DNA of 64,000 nt from Candidatus Hermodarchaeum yapensis (GTDB taxonomy: Archaea > Asgardarchaeota > Hermodarchaeia > Hermodarchaeales > Hermodarchaeaceae): positions 1-64,000 of the forward strand of contig JAEOSK010000007.1 of assembly GCA_016840405.1 (NCBI GenBank). Direction: 5' to 3'. Each line of letters begins with the position of its first letter. Position 1 is the stretch's first letter. Made by a program: the position numbers and the translations under genes. A model generated the notes under the pieces. That model worked only from the letters and a program-made list of their open reading frames with translations. It searched no databases and was not told the DNA's origin. Positions 53,842 to 63,561 of this stretch are shown one piece after another.

Positions 53842-55752
53842 TCACTTGGAATCCAATTGAACTTTGATAGCTGAGCGAAGAAGCTCATTCACAAGTTTTC
53901 CATCGGCTCGACCGCGAACTTCCTTCATGACCATTCCCATCAGGGGTCCCATCGCCCGGTCTCCTCGCTCTGAAATCATCTTACTATTTTCTTTCACGAT
54001 TGTATCAACAATCGCCTTGAGTTCCCCCTTTGAAATAGCACCCAATCCTAGGTTTTGAACGGCTTCTTCAACCGCAGCCTGTGGATTCTTTGCTAGCCAT
54101 GTGAAAAGGTCAGGAATGGCTTCTTTTGCAAACAGGTTTTCTGCCAGGTGGTCAAATATGAGAATAATCTGATCTTCAGGAATATCGTCGACAGCAACTC
54201 CTTCTCGTTCCAGATTTCGCCAAGTTGTTTCAAGGGACGCTGCAACCGTGACAGCTAGCTGGGGATGACTTTTCGTAATTTGCTCAAATAGGTCAATCCG
54301 AAGCGAACGTATCATAATTTGAGCGAGTTCGTCACTCAGGTGAAACTCTTTCTTAAATTTCTGTAACTTTTCTTCAGGTAACTCAGGTAATGCTTGTCGT
54401 ATTCGGTCCAGGCGCTGCTGTGTTACGGTAACTGGAGCCACATCGGTTTCTGGGTACATACGGGCGGCACCAGGACGTGGACGTGAATAACGGGTTGTTC
54501 CATCACCCAGAGGACCTCGAGTCTCTGCAGGTACTCTCTTCAAAGCTTCTCGTGTACGATCTGCAACAGCATTCAACGCATCTCTGGCTTCTTGTTTGGG
54601 TGCAGCTACGATGATTATGGCATCAGACTGAGTAGTCTTAAGGTGTTTATGGAGCCGTTTTATCTCTTCAGCAGTTATTCCATAATTTGGTAATTCATCG
54701 GTATGAAACAGCCCTTTCACTCCTCCCCAAAATTGAGCATAATCGGCCAACTCGCTTCCAAAGCGTCGACCTGGCTGTAGTTCCCAGCCAACAAGTCCTG
54801 CGAATCCTGGGAGAATGAGAGCGAAAACACCCTCCTTATGCTTCAAAGCTCCTTTGATAACTTTACTTGTACTGGTCTTGAATAGCGGAGTTACATCATG
54901 AATTTCGTTATTAATTTGTCCTGCCCGCACTCCGCGGTTCTTCAATTCTTCACGGAGTTTGAGGAGCTCAACTTGTCGTTGGACCTCATATTGGACTACT
55001 TGTCCAATGAGATTGAGTTTCTGAACTCCCTTGATTTCAATAATCGCTCCGCCTTTAATCGACACATTAATGTCTTGACGGATAGTTCCTAGACCCCGTT
55101 TCACCTTGCCCGTGACACGGAAAATCTGACCAATTCGTAGGGCAGTAGCTTGTACTTGTTCAGGTGTCTTCATAGCTGGGGCTGTGGCAACTTCAATAAG
55201 GGGTATTCCCAACCGATCCAATCGCCAATAGGTATTGGTGCCGTCTTCTCGAATTTTTCGGGCTGCATCTTCTTCAACCCCGATTGTTTGAATAGGAACA
55301 GTGAATCCATTCACGTTTATGGCTCCGCCAAATGCCACTACAACACTTCGCTGGAATCCCGTGGTGTTACTACCGTCGATAACCAATTTTCGCATTACTT
55401 GAATTTCATCAACTGGTTGTGAATCCATGAGTAAGGAGATTTCGAGGGCAAAATCCACAGCTTCCTTGTCTAGTAGGTGGGGTGGTTCTTCATCCTGTTC
55501 AACAAGGCAGATGCTGTCATCATAGTTCTCATATACATGAACACGACCTTTGTGAAATTCAAACAGTGCCGCTGGGTCAATTTCACCTAATTCACTTTGA
55601 GTAGGTCGTAAACGGCGGAGAAAGGTGAAATGTGGCTCATCTTCGCGAATCTGAGTGGGACAATTGCAAAACAGTTTAGTTTTGGTGTCAAGCTGCTGGT
55701 GGACTTCAATTCCAATTAGAGCGCCGACCTTTTCATAATCAACTTTGGTCAT
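53842..55752 (-). CDS. gatE: Glu-tRNA(Gln) amidotransferase subunit E
   Basis: A 636-residue GatE, which phosphorylates Glu-tRNA(Gln) and amidates it with ammonia from GatD. The start VGALIGIEVHQQLDTKTKLFCNCP (about residues 9-32) is the GatB/GatE signature. The insert domain related to bacterial AspRS and the C-terminal YqeY-like tail (GDRAMGPLMGMVMKEVRGRADGK) are present. The gene overlaps gatD by four bases, so translation is coupled. Found only in archaea among prokaryotes. Confidence 0.96.
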   Translation of the reverse strand: MTKVDYEKVGALIGIEVHQQLDTKTKLFCNCPTQIREDEPHFTFLRRLRPTQSELGEIDPAALFEFHKGRVHVYENYDDSICLVEQDEEPPHLLDKEAVDFALEISLLMDSQPVDEIQVMRKLVIDGSNTTGFQRSVVVAFGGAINVNGFTVPIQTIGVEEDAARKIREDGTNTYWRLDRLGIPLIEVATAPAMKTPEQVQATALRIGQIFRVTGKVKRGLGTIRQDINVSIKGGAIIEIKGVQKLNLIGQVVQYEVQRQVELLKLREELKNRGVRAGQINNEIHDVTPLFKTSTSKVIKGALKHKEGVFALILPGFAGLVGWELQPGRRFGSELADYAQFWGGVKGLFHTDELPNYGITAEEIKRLHKHLKTTQSDAIIIVAAPKQEARDALNAVADRTREALKRVPAETRGPLGDGTTRYSRPRPGAARMYPETDVAPVTVTQQRLDRIRQALPELPEEKLQKFKKEFHLSDELAQIMIRSLRIDLFEQITKSHPQLAVTVAASLETTWRNLEREGVAVDDIPEDQIILIFDHLAENLFAKEAIPDLFTWLAKNPQAAVEEAVQNLGLGAISKGELKAIVDTIVKENSKMISERGDRAMGPLMGMVMKEVRGRADGKLVNELLRSAIKVQLDSK

Positions 55753-57104
55753 TGGTCCCTCATCTCTTCATACTGACTCCGCTTGCTACACTCAGTTATT
55801 TCTCCGGCGATGTTGTGAAGCATTTGTTTTTGGACTTCTTTCAAATCTCGAGTCTGAGCCAGTACCCACATGAGTTTGACATAAGCGGTTTCTGCTATCA
55901 TGTCCTCGGCAGGAATTACACCTCGTTGGACCAGTTCAACTCCTGTTCGGTAGACACGCATTTGGACTCGACCCCATATACATTGAGATGTCATAACCAC
56001 CGGGATGGTTTCTGAAGTTGCCCGTTCTATTGCCTTTAGCAAGGCTTTAGGCGCGTGTCCTAACCCGGTTCCTTCAACAACAATTCCATGGTAACCCCGG
56101 TCGATGAGAGAATCAATCCGGTCTCCTGTCATTCCTGGTGTGGTTTTTACCAAGGCCACCTTTGGATCAAATTTCGGTAGTAGCTGTAATTTCCGTTTAG
56201 GATTGCGATGATGGTACGTAGAATCTTCTGCCAGTATCTGAACCTGTCCGTTCTTAACTTCACCAAACAAATCGGTGTTAATTGTAAGGAATGCATCTCG
56301 ACGGCTTGTATGGCACTTTCGAACCTGTGTTCCTCGATGTAGGGCAATGCTGGTATCGTCAGGGCTACGATGCATAGCAATTACTACTTCAGCAAAGGGA
56401 CCCTGGGAAGCAGCAATGGCAGCACCAGTTAGATTCAACGCAGCATCTGAGGATGGCCGATCAGACGAGCGTTGTGAGCCAGTTAAGATTACTGGGCCAG
56501 GTAGGTTTTGAAGCGCAAAGCTGAGTGCTGCTGCGGTATACCCCATGGTGTCAGTGCCATGCGCAATTATTACTCCAGCTGATTCTTCCAAGTGTTTCGC
56601 CGTTTGTTTTGCAATTGTGGTCCAATGACTTGGAAGTAAATCTTCACTAAAGACACTGAACAGCACCTCTGCCTGGATATTCGCCAATTCACCGAGTTCT
56701 GGTACAACCGTATACAAATCATCAGCCGTTAACGCTGGATTCACGGCGCCAGTGTGATAATCGACGCGACTAGCAATCGTTCCGCCAGTACTAAGAATGC
56801 TAATCAAAGGTAATCCTTTCTTCGTTTTGCGGGTTACGGATGGAAGATCGGGTTTTACCTTTCTCCCCTTTTTTAATCGAGTGAGTTGTTGGATATTATC
56901 AATATGAATTCCAATATTGTACCCGGTATCAAGTTTGATGATGATATGTTTGTCATCAGCACCGATTTCTGCTCGGGGGATTACAATGCCCTCAAAGGTG
57001 TTCTGGGCTGTTTGAATTTGAATTCGGTCCCCGATTTTGATCTTTGCCTTTTGGAGTGTTTGTTCTGCTTCACCTAAATACCCTGCAGGTTCTTCAGATG
57101 TCAT
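55749..57104 (-). CDS. gatD: Glu-tRNA(Gln) amidotransferase subunit D (asparaginase-like)
   Basis: A 451-residue GatD. N-terminal beta domain (residues 15-80), then the asparaginase fold with ISILSTGGTIASRVDY (catalytic Thr, about residues 99-114), VIIAHGTDTMGYTAAALSF (second Thr-Asp, about 180-198) and a conserved Lys region. It frees ammonia from glutamine for GatE. Presence of GatDE implies that Gln-tRNA is made by transamidation. Confidence 0.96.
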   Translation of the reverse strand: MTSEEPAGYLGEAEQTLQKAKIKIGDRIQIQTAQNTFEGIVIPRAEIGADDKHIIIKLDTGYNIGIHIDNIQQLTRLKKGRKVKPDLPSVTRKTKKGLPLISILSTGGTIASRVDYHTGAVNPALTADDLYTVVPELGELANIQAEVLFSVFSEDLLPSHWTTIAKQTAKHLEESAGVIIAHGTDTMGYTAAALSFALQNLPGPVILTGSQRSSDRPSSDAALNLTGAAIAASQGPFAEVVIAMHRSPDDTSIALHRGTQVRKCHTSRRDAFLTINTDLFGEVKNGQVQILAEDSTYHHRNPKRKLQLLPKFDPKVALVKTTPGMTGDRIDSLIDRGYHGIVVEGTGLGHAPKALLKAIERATSETIPVVMTSQCIWGRVQMRVYRTGVELVQRGVIPAEDMIAETAYVKLMWVLAQTRDLKEVQKQMLHNIAGEITECSKRSQYEEMRDQ

Positions 57105-57229
57105 ATTGATAAACCGCCTGTAGGATGTTGTGATTCTTTGCTTTTAGGACTTTGCCCAAGCCGATTTCGAGTTTCTTCACTCAGCTATGCGAAAGAAAAA
57201 TCGACATTCTGAATTTGGGGTTCGAATTG

Positions 57230-58600
57230 CTAGAAGATTCGTCGACGGAAACGATAGAGAACAAGGCCAATAATCGCAATGATAATGATGATCACACCGA
57301 TTTGGATGAGGAGGGTTTCACTGGCGAGGAGTCCACTAGTGATAGTGAGATTTTCTGTTGTTGAGGTGAAAGTGTACTGGTCTGAGAAGTAATCGACACC
57401 AATCACTCTTACCGCAGGGTATTCGTAACTTCCTTCTACTATTGCCATGACGGTGTATTCCAGTGTTACATTTTCCCCAGCTGGCAAATCAAATACTGTA
57501 GCTGAGGCAGCTCCTCCTGCTAGCTGGACTATTCCATCTTCAATTGCTTGGAGATCATTGATAATGACCTGAGAGAACGGCACATCACCAGTGTTAATGA
57601 CGGTGATTTCTACGGTAAGTGTATCACCACGACGAAGGAGATTGGTATTCATTTCCCGCGACACTAAGAGCGCTGATGTAGGTACTTGGAACCAGACGGT
57701 GTAATCAAAATCTTGTGGACTAAGATTGAAATCATATTCTTCAATTCCGATTGGGAAATAGGGAAAGATTGCGTTCTCGAAGGTTTCAACAGGAAGCCCG
57801 TCAGTGATCATACGGTAAGAAGGACCATCGACAGTAAAGGTTCCAGATCCGTTGAGGATTAGGGGATTTGTGCGACCCATTGCCCTACCAAGACTGAAAA
57901 TGTAGGTATTACCATCAAGTTCTGTCGCACCAGGAATCCTATATGTAAAAGTGACACGAGCATCTTGATCAGACCATTCAAAGTAGATGCGATATTGTGA
58001 TAATACCGCAGCAATCCCGGTTGCATTGAATCCATTGATCAGGTACCCAGTTGCGTTATCCACTTGATAGAAAGTGAGATTAAGAAACATCTCATGGGAT
58101 GCAATTGCGTCATTAAACGTCCACAGAGTTTGGTTCTCATATTCGGTAAAGTTGAAGCTACTAAATGAGGGCCAGTCGTCCAAAGGAACATAGTTTGTAG
58201 CAGTATAATTTAGGAAGTCTGTTGCTTCTTCAGCCGTTGTTTCATTGTCTAGTGGAAATGCCGTGATAGTAACATTTCCAGGATTTCCATCCCAAATTCC
58301 ACCTTCAATAAAACCAGATTGTGTCCAATTAAGTAGCGGATTGAAGGGAGATTGATCCATGGTCCGTGGTTCACCTGACCATGAAATCACAGCAGTGTCA
58401 TTATAGAAATACTTTGACTCCAATGATACACTAACCCAGTCAGCAAGGCCATTTGGGATTATTGGAGTTTTCGAGCTTGCTTCAAGAGTTGGTGGAGAAC
58501 CAACTCCCCCGTTTATCATTATAAAGGCTGGTGCTATGGGGCTGATGAAGAGAACACCAAACAGGAACACCATTGAAATCATAGATAACTTACTAGTCAC
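57230..58600 (-). CDS. Exported membrane-anchored protein with CARDB-like domain
   Basis: A 456-residue protein. Signal peptide (about residues 1-30), a large beta-rich extracellular part with many Asn-Xaa-Ser/Thr sites (GNVTITAF, LNLTFY, GFNATG), then a CARDB/DUF11-like segment (NLLRRGDTLTVEITVINTGDVPFSQVIIND, about residues 325-355), and a C-terminal membrane helix with a basic tail YRFRRRIF. Topology and tail match the giant protein at 20035-25725, so both may be surface proteins exported by the same route. Function unknown. Confidence 0.75.
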   Translation of the reverse strand: MTSKLSMISMVFLFGVLFISPIAPAFIMINGGVGSPPTLEASSKTPIIPNGLADWVSVSLESKYFYNDTAVISWSGEPRTMDQSPFNPLLNWTQSGFIEGGIWDGNPGNVTITAFPLDNETTAEEATDFLNYTATNYVPLDDWPSFSSFNFTEYENQTLWTFNDAIASHEMFLNLTFYQVDNATGYLINGFNATGIAAVLSQYRIYFEWSDQDARVTFTYRIPGATELDGNTYIFSLGRAMGRTNPLILNGSGTFTVDGPSYRMITDGLPVETFENAIFPYFPIGIEEYDFNLSPQDFDYTVWFQVPTSALLVSREMNTNLLRRGDTLTVEITVINTGDVPFSQVIINDLQAIEDGIVQLAGGAASATVFDLPAGENVTLEYTVMAIVEGSYEYPAVRVIGVDYFSDQYTFTSTTENLTITSGLLASETLLIQIGVIIIIIAIIGLVLYRFRRRIF

Positions 58601-58815
58601 AATTGCACACCAACATGCGGCTGAAACCGCGTATCAGGTTGAACCCGAATGCTCGAAGGTTTTTAAAAGATTTTCTGGTAGGAGCATTTCTTAAAAAATA
58701 ACTTGATAATTACTCTCCTGTCATCGTGAATTGAAAGAGGAAAAGAAAATTTGTCAAAACTAACATGGGATTTTATCTATTTTCACTAGAGAAAATCAAA
58801 CCATTCAATGTTGGG

Positions 58816-58989
58816 AGGAATCACGGGGTTTAAATCATCCTTTATCAAACCACTGTTGAGGTCCTGATGGGTGTCTTAGAATCACGGCACCATAAAACTG
58901 AGCAACATCGCAAGAACTGCAAGTAGAGCCTGTGGAGCTGTCTCACCAGGGAAGCAGGAAGCCCACTCCATGAGGTGTGGGCAGTTCAC
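58816..58989 (+). mobile_element. Solo IS605-type right end, homologous to the one at 34191-34373
   Basis: Shares with the 34-kb locus GTTTAAAT, GAGGTCC, GGCACCAT, GCAACATCGC and AGTAGAGCCTGTGGA in the same order, and ends AGTTCAC (58983-58989). The terminal hairpin GCCCACTCC / GGTGTGGGC (58961-58969 with 58974-58982, loop ATGA) has one mismatch. No nuclease gene is attached and the tnpB C-terminal frame is broken by indels. The end overlaps the stop codon of the ubiquitin-like gene on the opposite strand. Confidence 0.75.
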
Positions 58990-59201
58990 CCACCGGCAAT
59001 AATTGGTAACACAATAACTCGTTGTCCTTCTTCGATGGCATCTTCGAGTGATACTCGTTTGCCATCGACAAGGACAACAAAGTGTCTGTGAAGCAAACCC
59101 AATTCCTTTAAAAGCTCGCGAACCGTTTTGGACTTTGTCAGTCGGATCTCAGAAAAACCATTGCTCAATGCCATGTCGGTGTAATCAATTTCGGATTCCA
59201 T
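58986..59201 (-). CDS. Ubiquitin-like sulfur carrier (MoaD/ThiS/SAMP type)
   Basis: A 71-residue beta-grasp protein ending in Gly-Gly. SKTVRELLKELGLLHRHFVVLVDGKRVSLEDAIEEGQRVIVLPIIAGG is the MoaD/ThiS pattern: helix after the first hairpin, VLVDGK turn, EEG bulge, then the terminal GG that E1-like enzymes adenylate. The E1-like protein at 2704-3744 is the obvious partner candidate. The stop TGA (58988-58986) is read from the antisense of the AGTTCAC end of the IS605 relic, so the insertion sits exactly at the gene's 3' end. Confidence 0.85.
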   Translation of the reverse strand: MESEIDYTDMALSNGFSEIRLTKSKTVRELLKELGLLHRHFVVLVDGKRVSLEDAIEEGQRVIVLPIIAGG

Positions 59202-59309
59202 CGATGTTCACCCGCAACGCTAACCTCCCATCCCTTCCTACAGATAAAAATATATCCGGCTCGAACTGCTAACAGGTCAGGTGTACCGAATTCCTTATTC
59301 ACGCCCAAT

Positions 59310-59386
59310 GGGCCCGTGGCCAAGCTGGATAAGGCACCGGCCCTCTAAGCCGGTAATCGAGGGTTCAAATCCCTCCGGGCCCGCCA
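59310..59386 (+). tRNA. tRNA-Arg (anticodon UCU)
   Basis: Full cloverleaf: acceptor GGGCCCG / CGGGCCC, D-arm, anticodon stem CCGGC / GCCGG with loop CCTCTAA (anticodon TCT at the centre), T-arm GAGGG TTCAAAT CCCTC, discriminator G and an encoded CCA (59384-59386). No intron. It reads AGA and possibly AGG codons. Confidence 0.95.
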
Positions 59387-59459
59387 CTTCACCTTATTCA
59401 CTCTTGCCATAATTTTTTCTTATGATAAGAGAATAGGGCTGACAAATAACGGTGGAACT

Positions 59460-60059
59460 ATGACTGCTAATCAATCCAATGGTCGTCCTGTGATGCGACT
59501 CCGATACTTGGTCCCCTATAGTCTGATTTTCTTTTTTGTTCCCATTCTAACTTTTATTATCGGTCGTTGGGTTGACCAATTATTTCAACTCCCTTCTTTC
59601 CCACCGTTTCCTTTCAACGTCTTCTTCGGAGTGGGAATAATGCTAATTGGGGCTGCAATTGGAATTAAAGCCACACGACAATTACGCTATACTGGAAAGG
59701 GGTTACCGTGGGGCGCATTGGATGAAGAAGCCAAAACGAAATTCTTGGTAACTAAAGGGATTTACTCTCACACTCGAAATCCCGTCGTGTTAGGCTACAT
59801 GTTATTGCCACTCGGGATGGGTTTCCTTTTTCATTCATTGGGGATGGCAATACTATTTCCTGCAGTAATTTTACTTATCATGATAATCCGAATCAAAAAA
59901 TGGGAAGAACCTGATTTGGAGAAACGCTTTGGTGAAAAATACCTTGAGTATAAACACAAGACACCCTTTCTTTTACCTCGAATACGACCAGTGCTTATTG
60001 GCTTCTTTACACGAAGGCGAACCAAGCCAGAGTCTAAAGATTCATCTACTCCTTCTTGA
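59460..60059 (+). CDS. Isoprenylcysteine methyltransferase-like membrane protein, second copy
   Basis: A 199-residue relative of the protein at 31406-32059, with four to five membrane helices. FLVTKGIYSHTRNPVVLGYML (about residues 97-117) and EEPDLEKRFGEKYLEYKHKTPFLLPR (about 142-167) form the PEMT/ICMT signature. The basic tail (FFTRRRTKPESK) faces the cytosol. Substrate not identifiable. It overlaps the convergent pyrophosphatase gene by 14 bases. Confidence 0.8.
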   Translation: MTANQSNGRPVMRLRYLVPYSLIFFFVPILTFIIGRWVDQLFQLPSFPPFPFNVFFGVGIMLIGAAIGIKATRQLRYTGKGLPWGALDEEAKTKFLVTKGIYSHTRNPVVLGYMLLPLGMGFLFHSLGMAILFPAVILLIMIIRIKKWEEPDLEKRFGEKYLEYKHKTPFLLPRIRPVLIGFFTRRRTKPESKDSSTPS

Positions 60060-60615
60060 ATCGTTCCTGAAACATTTTAACTGCGGTGAGAATGATTTGT
60101 TCAGCTGCAGATGAATCCTTCCATTCTTTCACTTTCACCCACTTATGTGGCTCGAGTTTCTTATAACTAACAAAAAAGTCAGCTATTTCGGCACGGAGAT
60201 GGTGTGCCATCGTCGAACAATCCAAGACTTCATCGAACCGAGGATCGTTAACGGGTACTGCGATGACTTTATCATCTTCACCCTTCTCGTCTTCCATGGT
60301 CAAGATGCCGATTGGTCGCGCTTCCATAATACAGCCTGTGAAAGTAGGTTTTGTAGTCAATACAAGGATATCAAGTGGATCGTCATCTTCATACCAAGTT
60401 TGTGGAATAATCCCATAATCACCAGGAAAATACAACGCAGAATAGAGTACACGGTCTAACCGAAAAATACCCAGTTTAATATCGTATTCATATTTATTAC
60501 TGACACCATTAGGCACTTCCACAATGGAATAGATGCGTTTAGGAGGATCTGGACCTGGAGGCAGATCCCACCAAAGATTTGTCAATCCATTACGCTCCGT
60601 AACAAGAATATACAA
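60046..60615 (-). CDS. ppa: Inorganic pyrophosphatase (family I)
   Basis: A soluble pyrophosphatase of up to 189 residues. Active-site landmarks: NKYEYDIKLGIFRLDRVLYSALYFPGDYGIIPQT (about residues 41-74), DDDPLDILVL (metal-binding Asp residues, about 78-87), EDEKGEDDKVIAVP. Length is typical for the archaeal/bacterial enzyme. The listed start is TTG 60615; a TTG at 60585 giving LTNLWWDLPPGPDPP may be the true start. It pulls biosynthetic reactions forward, including the acyl and aminoacyl activations encoded nearby. Confidence 0.93.
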   Translation of the reverse strand: MYILVTERNGLTNLWWDLPPGPDPPKRIYSIVEVPNGVSNKYEYDIKLGIFRLDRVLYSALYFPGDYGIIPQTWYEDDDPLDILVLTTKPTFTGCIMEARPIGILTMEDEKGEDDKVIAVPVNDPRFDEVLDCSTMAHHLRAEIADFFVSYKKLEPHKWVKVKEWKDSSAAEQIILTAVKMFQERFKKE

Positions 60616-60626
60616 TCATTAGGGAA

Positions 60627-63440
60627 TTAGGGCTTCTTTGCTGTTTTCTTTGGCTTTTCTTTTTCCTTTCGGTCTGAAGTTTTAGCAGACTTTGAAGGTT
60701 TATCTTTTAAGAGCAGGTTAAATTCTCGGGGTTTTCTCCATTGTCGTTCGGAATGTAAATCAAGTGTAGCTGCTACAAGGTTGTCCTTAGTGCGTTTCAA
60801 AGTGAATCCCATTTTTTTCATCAGCTCTTGAGCTCGAAAGTTATCAGGTAACATAATCCCATAGATTTCATCTAATCCTCGTTCAATGCAAATTTCAATC
60901 ATATAATCAAGCATCTTCGAACCGAGTCCTAGTCGCTGCCATGGATCAGCAACAATGAACGCGATTTCTCCTCGTTTTCCGTCTGGTTCTTCAATCAGTC
61001 GAACAACACCCAAAATTTTCTCTTTCCCTTTCTCTTGGAGAACTGGAACAATACCGAGTTCTCGATCATAGTCAATGTTTGTGTATCGAATTCGAACTTC
61101 ATGGGGCGTATCTTTTATAATTTCAAAGAATCGGTAACGAATTGATTCCTCGCTAAAATTCTGGAACATTTCTAACCAGAGTAGCTCGTCTTCGGGTTTG
61201 ATTGGTCGAAATAACACATTTCGTCCATCACGCATACGCCATATCAATTCGTATTTCTTCGGATAGGGACTAATTACTAGTTCAGATGCTGGGTCGATTC
61301 TTTTGTCTATTCGTTCAATATCAATGGCGATTCTTGCATCCAATGCGATAGCCTGTTTATCGTCAATAAGCATGGGATTAATATCAATCTCAACGATTTC
61401 AGGGAAATCTACCATCATCTGAGAAAATTGAACAATGAGTTCTTCGAGGAGTTTGAGATTTGCAGGCTGTGTTCTTCGGTGTCCTTTTTTCAATATCTGA
61501 TAAACCCGAGTTTCTTCCATAATTCGTCGTGCCAGAGTCTGGTTTAATGGTGGAAAACCAATGGCCACATCTTTGAAGAATTCAACACCTACTCCTCCCA
61601 TACCAAAGAGAACAATCGGACCAAAGAGAGGATCTCTTTTTGCACCTAAAATCACTTCTACGCCATCAGATGAGATCATAGGTTGAACGGTTACGCCTTC
61701 TATTGTTGCATCAGGATTGTAATTTTTCGCGGATTCAATAATTTGATCAAATGCGTTTCGTACCTCCAAATCAGAGTTTAGATTTAAAATTACACCTCCA
61801 ACATCTGATTTATGGCTAATTTCAGGTGAGAGAATCTTTAGTACAACAGGGTAACCGATAGTTATCGCTGCCGCAGCTGCTTCGTCGACTGTTGATGCGA
61901 CCTTTGTTTTCACGACAGGGATGTTGTAATATTCAAGGATTTGTTTTGCTTCAACTTCAGTGAGAATAAACCGATTCTGTCGAGCTGCATTTCGAATGAT
62001 TACTCTTACAGGGCGTTTTGGGGGGCTGCTCTCTGTTGGGAGTTCCTCTGGTGTTTGATATAACAAATCAAGATTCTGTTTGTATTGATACATATACATA
62101 TATGCGGCTATAGCTTGTTCGGGTGTCCAATAAGTTGGGAAGCTGTTTTCCACAAAAATTCGGTTCGCTTCATCAACTTTCTCTGCACCCATGAATGATG
62201 TCAGAATTGTCTTATTACATCCCCCTCTTGCATCACACATTCCCACAACAGCTGAAGCAATATCTGACGCAGCCGTAATTGCCTGAGGTGTGTAGATAAT
62301 TAGAATTCCATCCACATTAGGATCTTTTAGACAAAGGTCCATAACCGTACGATAGCGTTCAGCGTCAGCGTCTCCTAGCACATCTATTGGGTTACCATGG
62401 CTCCAATAGGACGGGAGGAACTTATCAAGCCTTTTAATTGTTGTTTCATCAAGTTGTGCAAGCTTTCCACCACGAACGATTAAAGCATCTGCGGCCATCA
62501 CACCTGGACCTCCAGCATTAGTAATTATTGCTAATCGCGGTCCCTGAGGAAGTGGCTGCATTCCTAATACTTCAGCAGCATTGAAAAGATCAGTAATTTC
62601 CTCAACACGTACAATCCCTGCGCGTTTAAAGGCGGCATCATAGACCATGTCAGAACCGGTCAATGATCCCGTGTGTGACGCAGCAGCTTTGGCAGTCTCA
62701 CTGAATTTTCCGGCTTTAACGACAATCATGGGTTTTATTTTAGCAAAGTGGCGAGCAGCGCTCATGAACTTTCTGGCTTCTGAAATACCCTCAATGTACA
62801 TGAGAATACTTCGTGTTTGCGGATCGGTCCCGAAATAATCTATCAAATCACCAAAGTCGACATCTAGCATCGATCCAACTGACACAAAATGGCTAAATCC
62901 GATGTTTTGTACATTTGCCCAATCCAAAATAGCTGAACCCAACGCCCCGCTCTGTGAAATAAAGGCAATATTACCTGCTTTCGGCATGCTCTCAGCAAAA
63001 GTTCCATTTAATTTGATGGTTGGACGAATTACCCCGAAACAATTGGGACCGATGATACGCAAATTATACTGATTCTTCAATTCGGTTAGCTGTTTCTCTA
63101 AAGCCCGTCCTTCCTCACCGATCTCCCTAAACCCTGCAGAGATAATAATGATTCCAATTATCCCAGCTTTTCCACATTCTTCGACAATACTTGGAACCGT
63201 CTTTGCTGGAGTGGCAATTATCGCCAAATCAATAGAATCTGGAATCTCACCTACTCTCGGATAGGCTTTTTGACCCATAATTTCCTTTCGCCGAATATTA
63301 ACTGGGTAAACTTTACCCTCAAAGCCACTTTGTGTAAGATTAGTCATCAGTATCTGTCCAACCGTTCCCTCTTCTTCACTTGCACCGACGATAGCCACAC
63401 TTCGCGGGTTGAATATTTTATCTAAGTTCACAGTTACCAT
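60627..63440 (-). CDS. Acyl-CoA synthetase (NDP-forming) fused to a GNAT domain
   Basis: A 937-residue multidomain protein. CoA-binding domain (MVTVNLDKIFNPRSVAIVGAS), succinyl-CoA-ligase-like domains with the phosphohistidine site KAAASHTGSLTGSD (about residues 251-264), an ATP-grasp beta domain (about 480-700), then a GNAT acetyltransferase domain with ADPWQRLGLGSKMLDYMIE (about 850-870) and a Lys-rich tail. Because the His is retained, it may make acetate (or another acid) plus ATP from acyl-CoA, as archaeal ACD enzymes do. The GNAT fusion is like PatZ/Pka lysine acetyltransferases, where the ligase part is regulatory. GGAGGT precedes the ATG. Confidence 0.9.
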   Translation of the reverse strand: MVTVNLDKIFNPRSVAIVGASEEEGTVGQILMTNLTQSGFEGKVYPVNIRRKEIMGQKAYPRVGEIPDSIDLAIIATPAKTVPSIVEECGKAGIIGIIIISAGFREIGEEGRALEKQLTELKNQYNLRIIGPNCFGVIRPTIKLNGTFAESMPKAGNIAFISQSGALGSAILDWANVQNIGFSHFVSVGSMLDVDFGDLIDYFGTDPQTRSILMYIEGISEARKFMSAARHFAKIKPMIVVKAGKFSETAKAAASHTGSLTGSDMVYDAAFKRAGIVRVEEITDLFNAAEVLGMQPLPQGPRLAIITNAGGPGVMAADALIVRGGKLAQLDETTIKRLDKFLPSYWSHGNPIDVLGDADAERYRTVMDLCLKDPNVDGILIIYTPQAITAASDIASAVVGMCDARGGCNKTILTSFMGAEKVDEANRIFVENSFPTYWTPEQAIAAYMYMYQYKQNLDLLYQTPEELPTESSPPKRPVRVIIRNAARQNRFILTEVEAKQILEYYNIPVVKTKVASTVDEAAAAAITIGYPVVLKILSPEISHKSDVGGVILNLNSDLEVRNAFDQIIESAKNYNPDATIEGVTVQPMISSDGVEVILGAKRDPLFGPIVLFGMGGVGVEFFKDVAIGFPPLNQTLARRIMEETRVYQILKKGHRRTQPANLKLLEELIVQFSQMMVDFPEIVEIDINPMLIDDKQAIALDARIAIDIERIDKRIDPASELVISPYPKKYELIWRMRDGRNVLFRPIKPEDELLWLEMFQNFSEESIRYRFFEIIKDTPHEVRIRYTNIDYDRELGIVPVLQEKGKEKILGVVRLIEEPDGKRGEIAFIVADPWQRLGLGSKMLDYMIEICIERGLDEIYGIMLPDNFRAQELMKKMGFTLKRTKDNLVAATLDLHSERQWRKPREFNLLLKDKPSKSAKTSDRKEKEKPKKTAKKP

Positions 63441-63561
63441 TGGACGTACCTCCTTTGTTCTGAATGATTATAATTCGAGGTTCAAACAACTAATTGTGTT
63501 GCTTTTGCCTGTACTTCATGGGACATACCGCTTGAATCTGCCCATTTTTTTACTTGATTCA

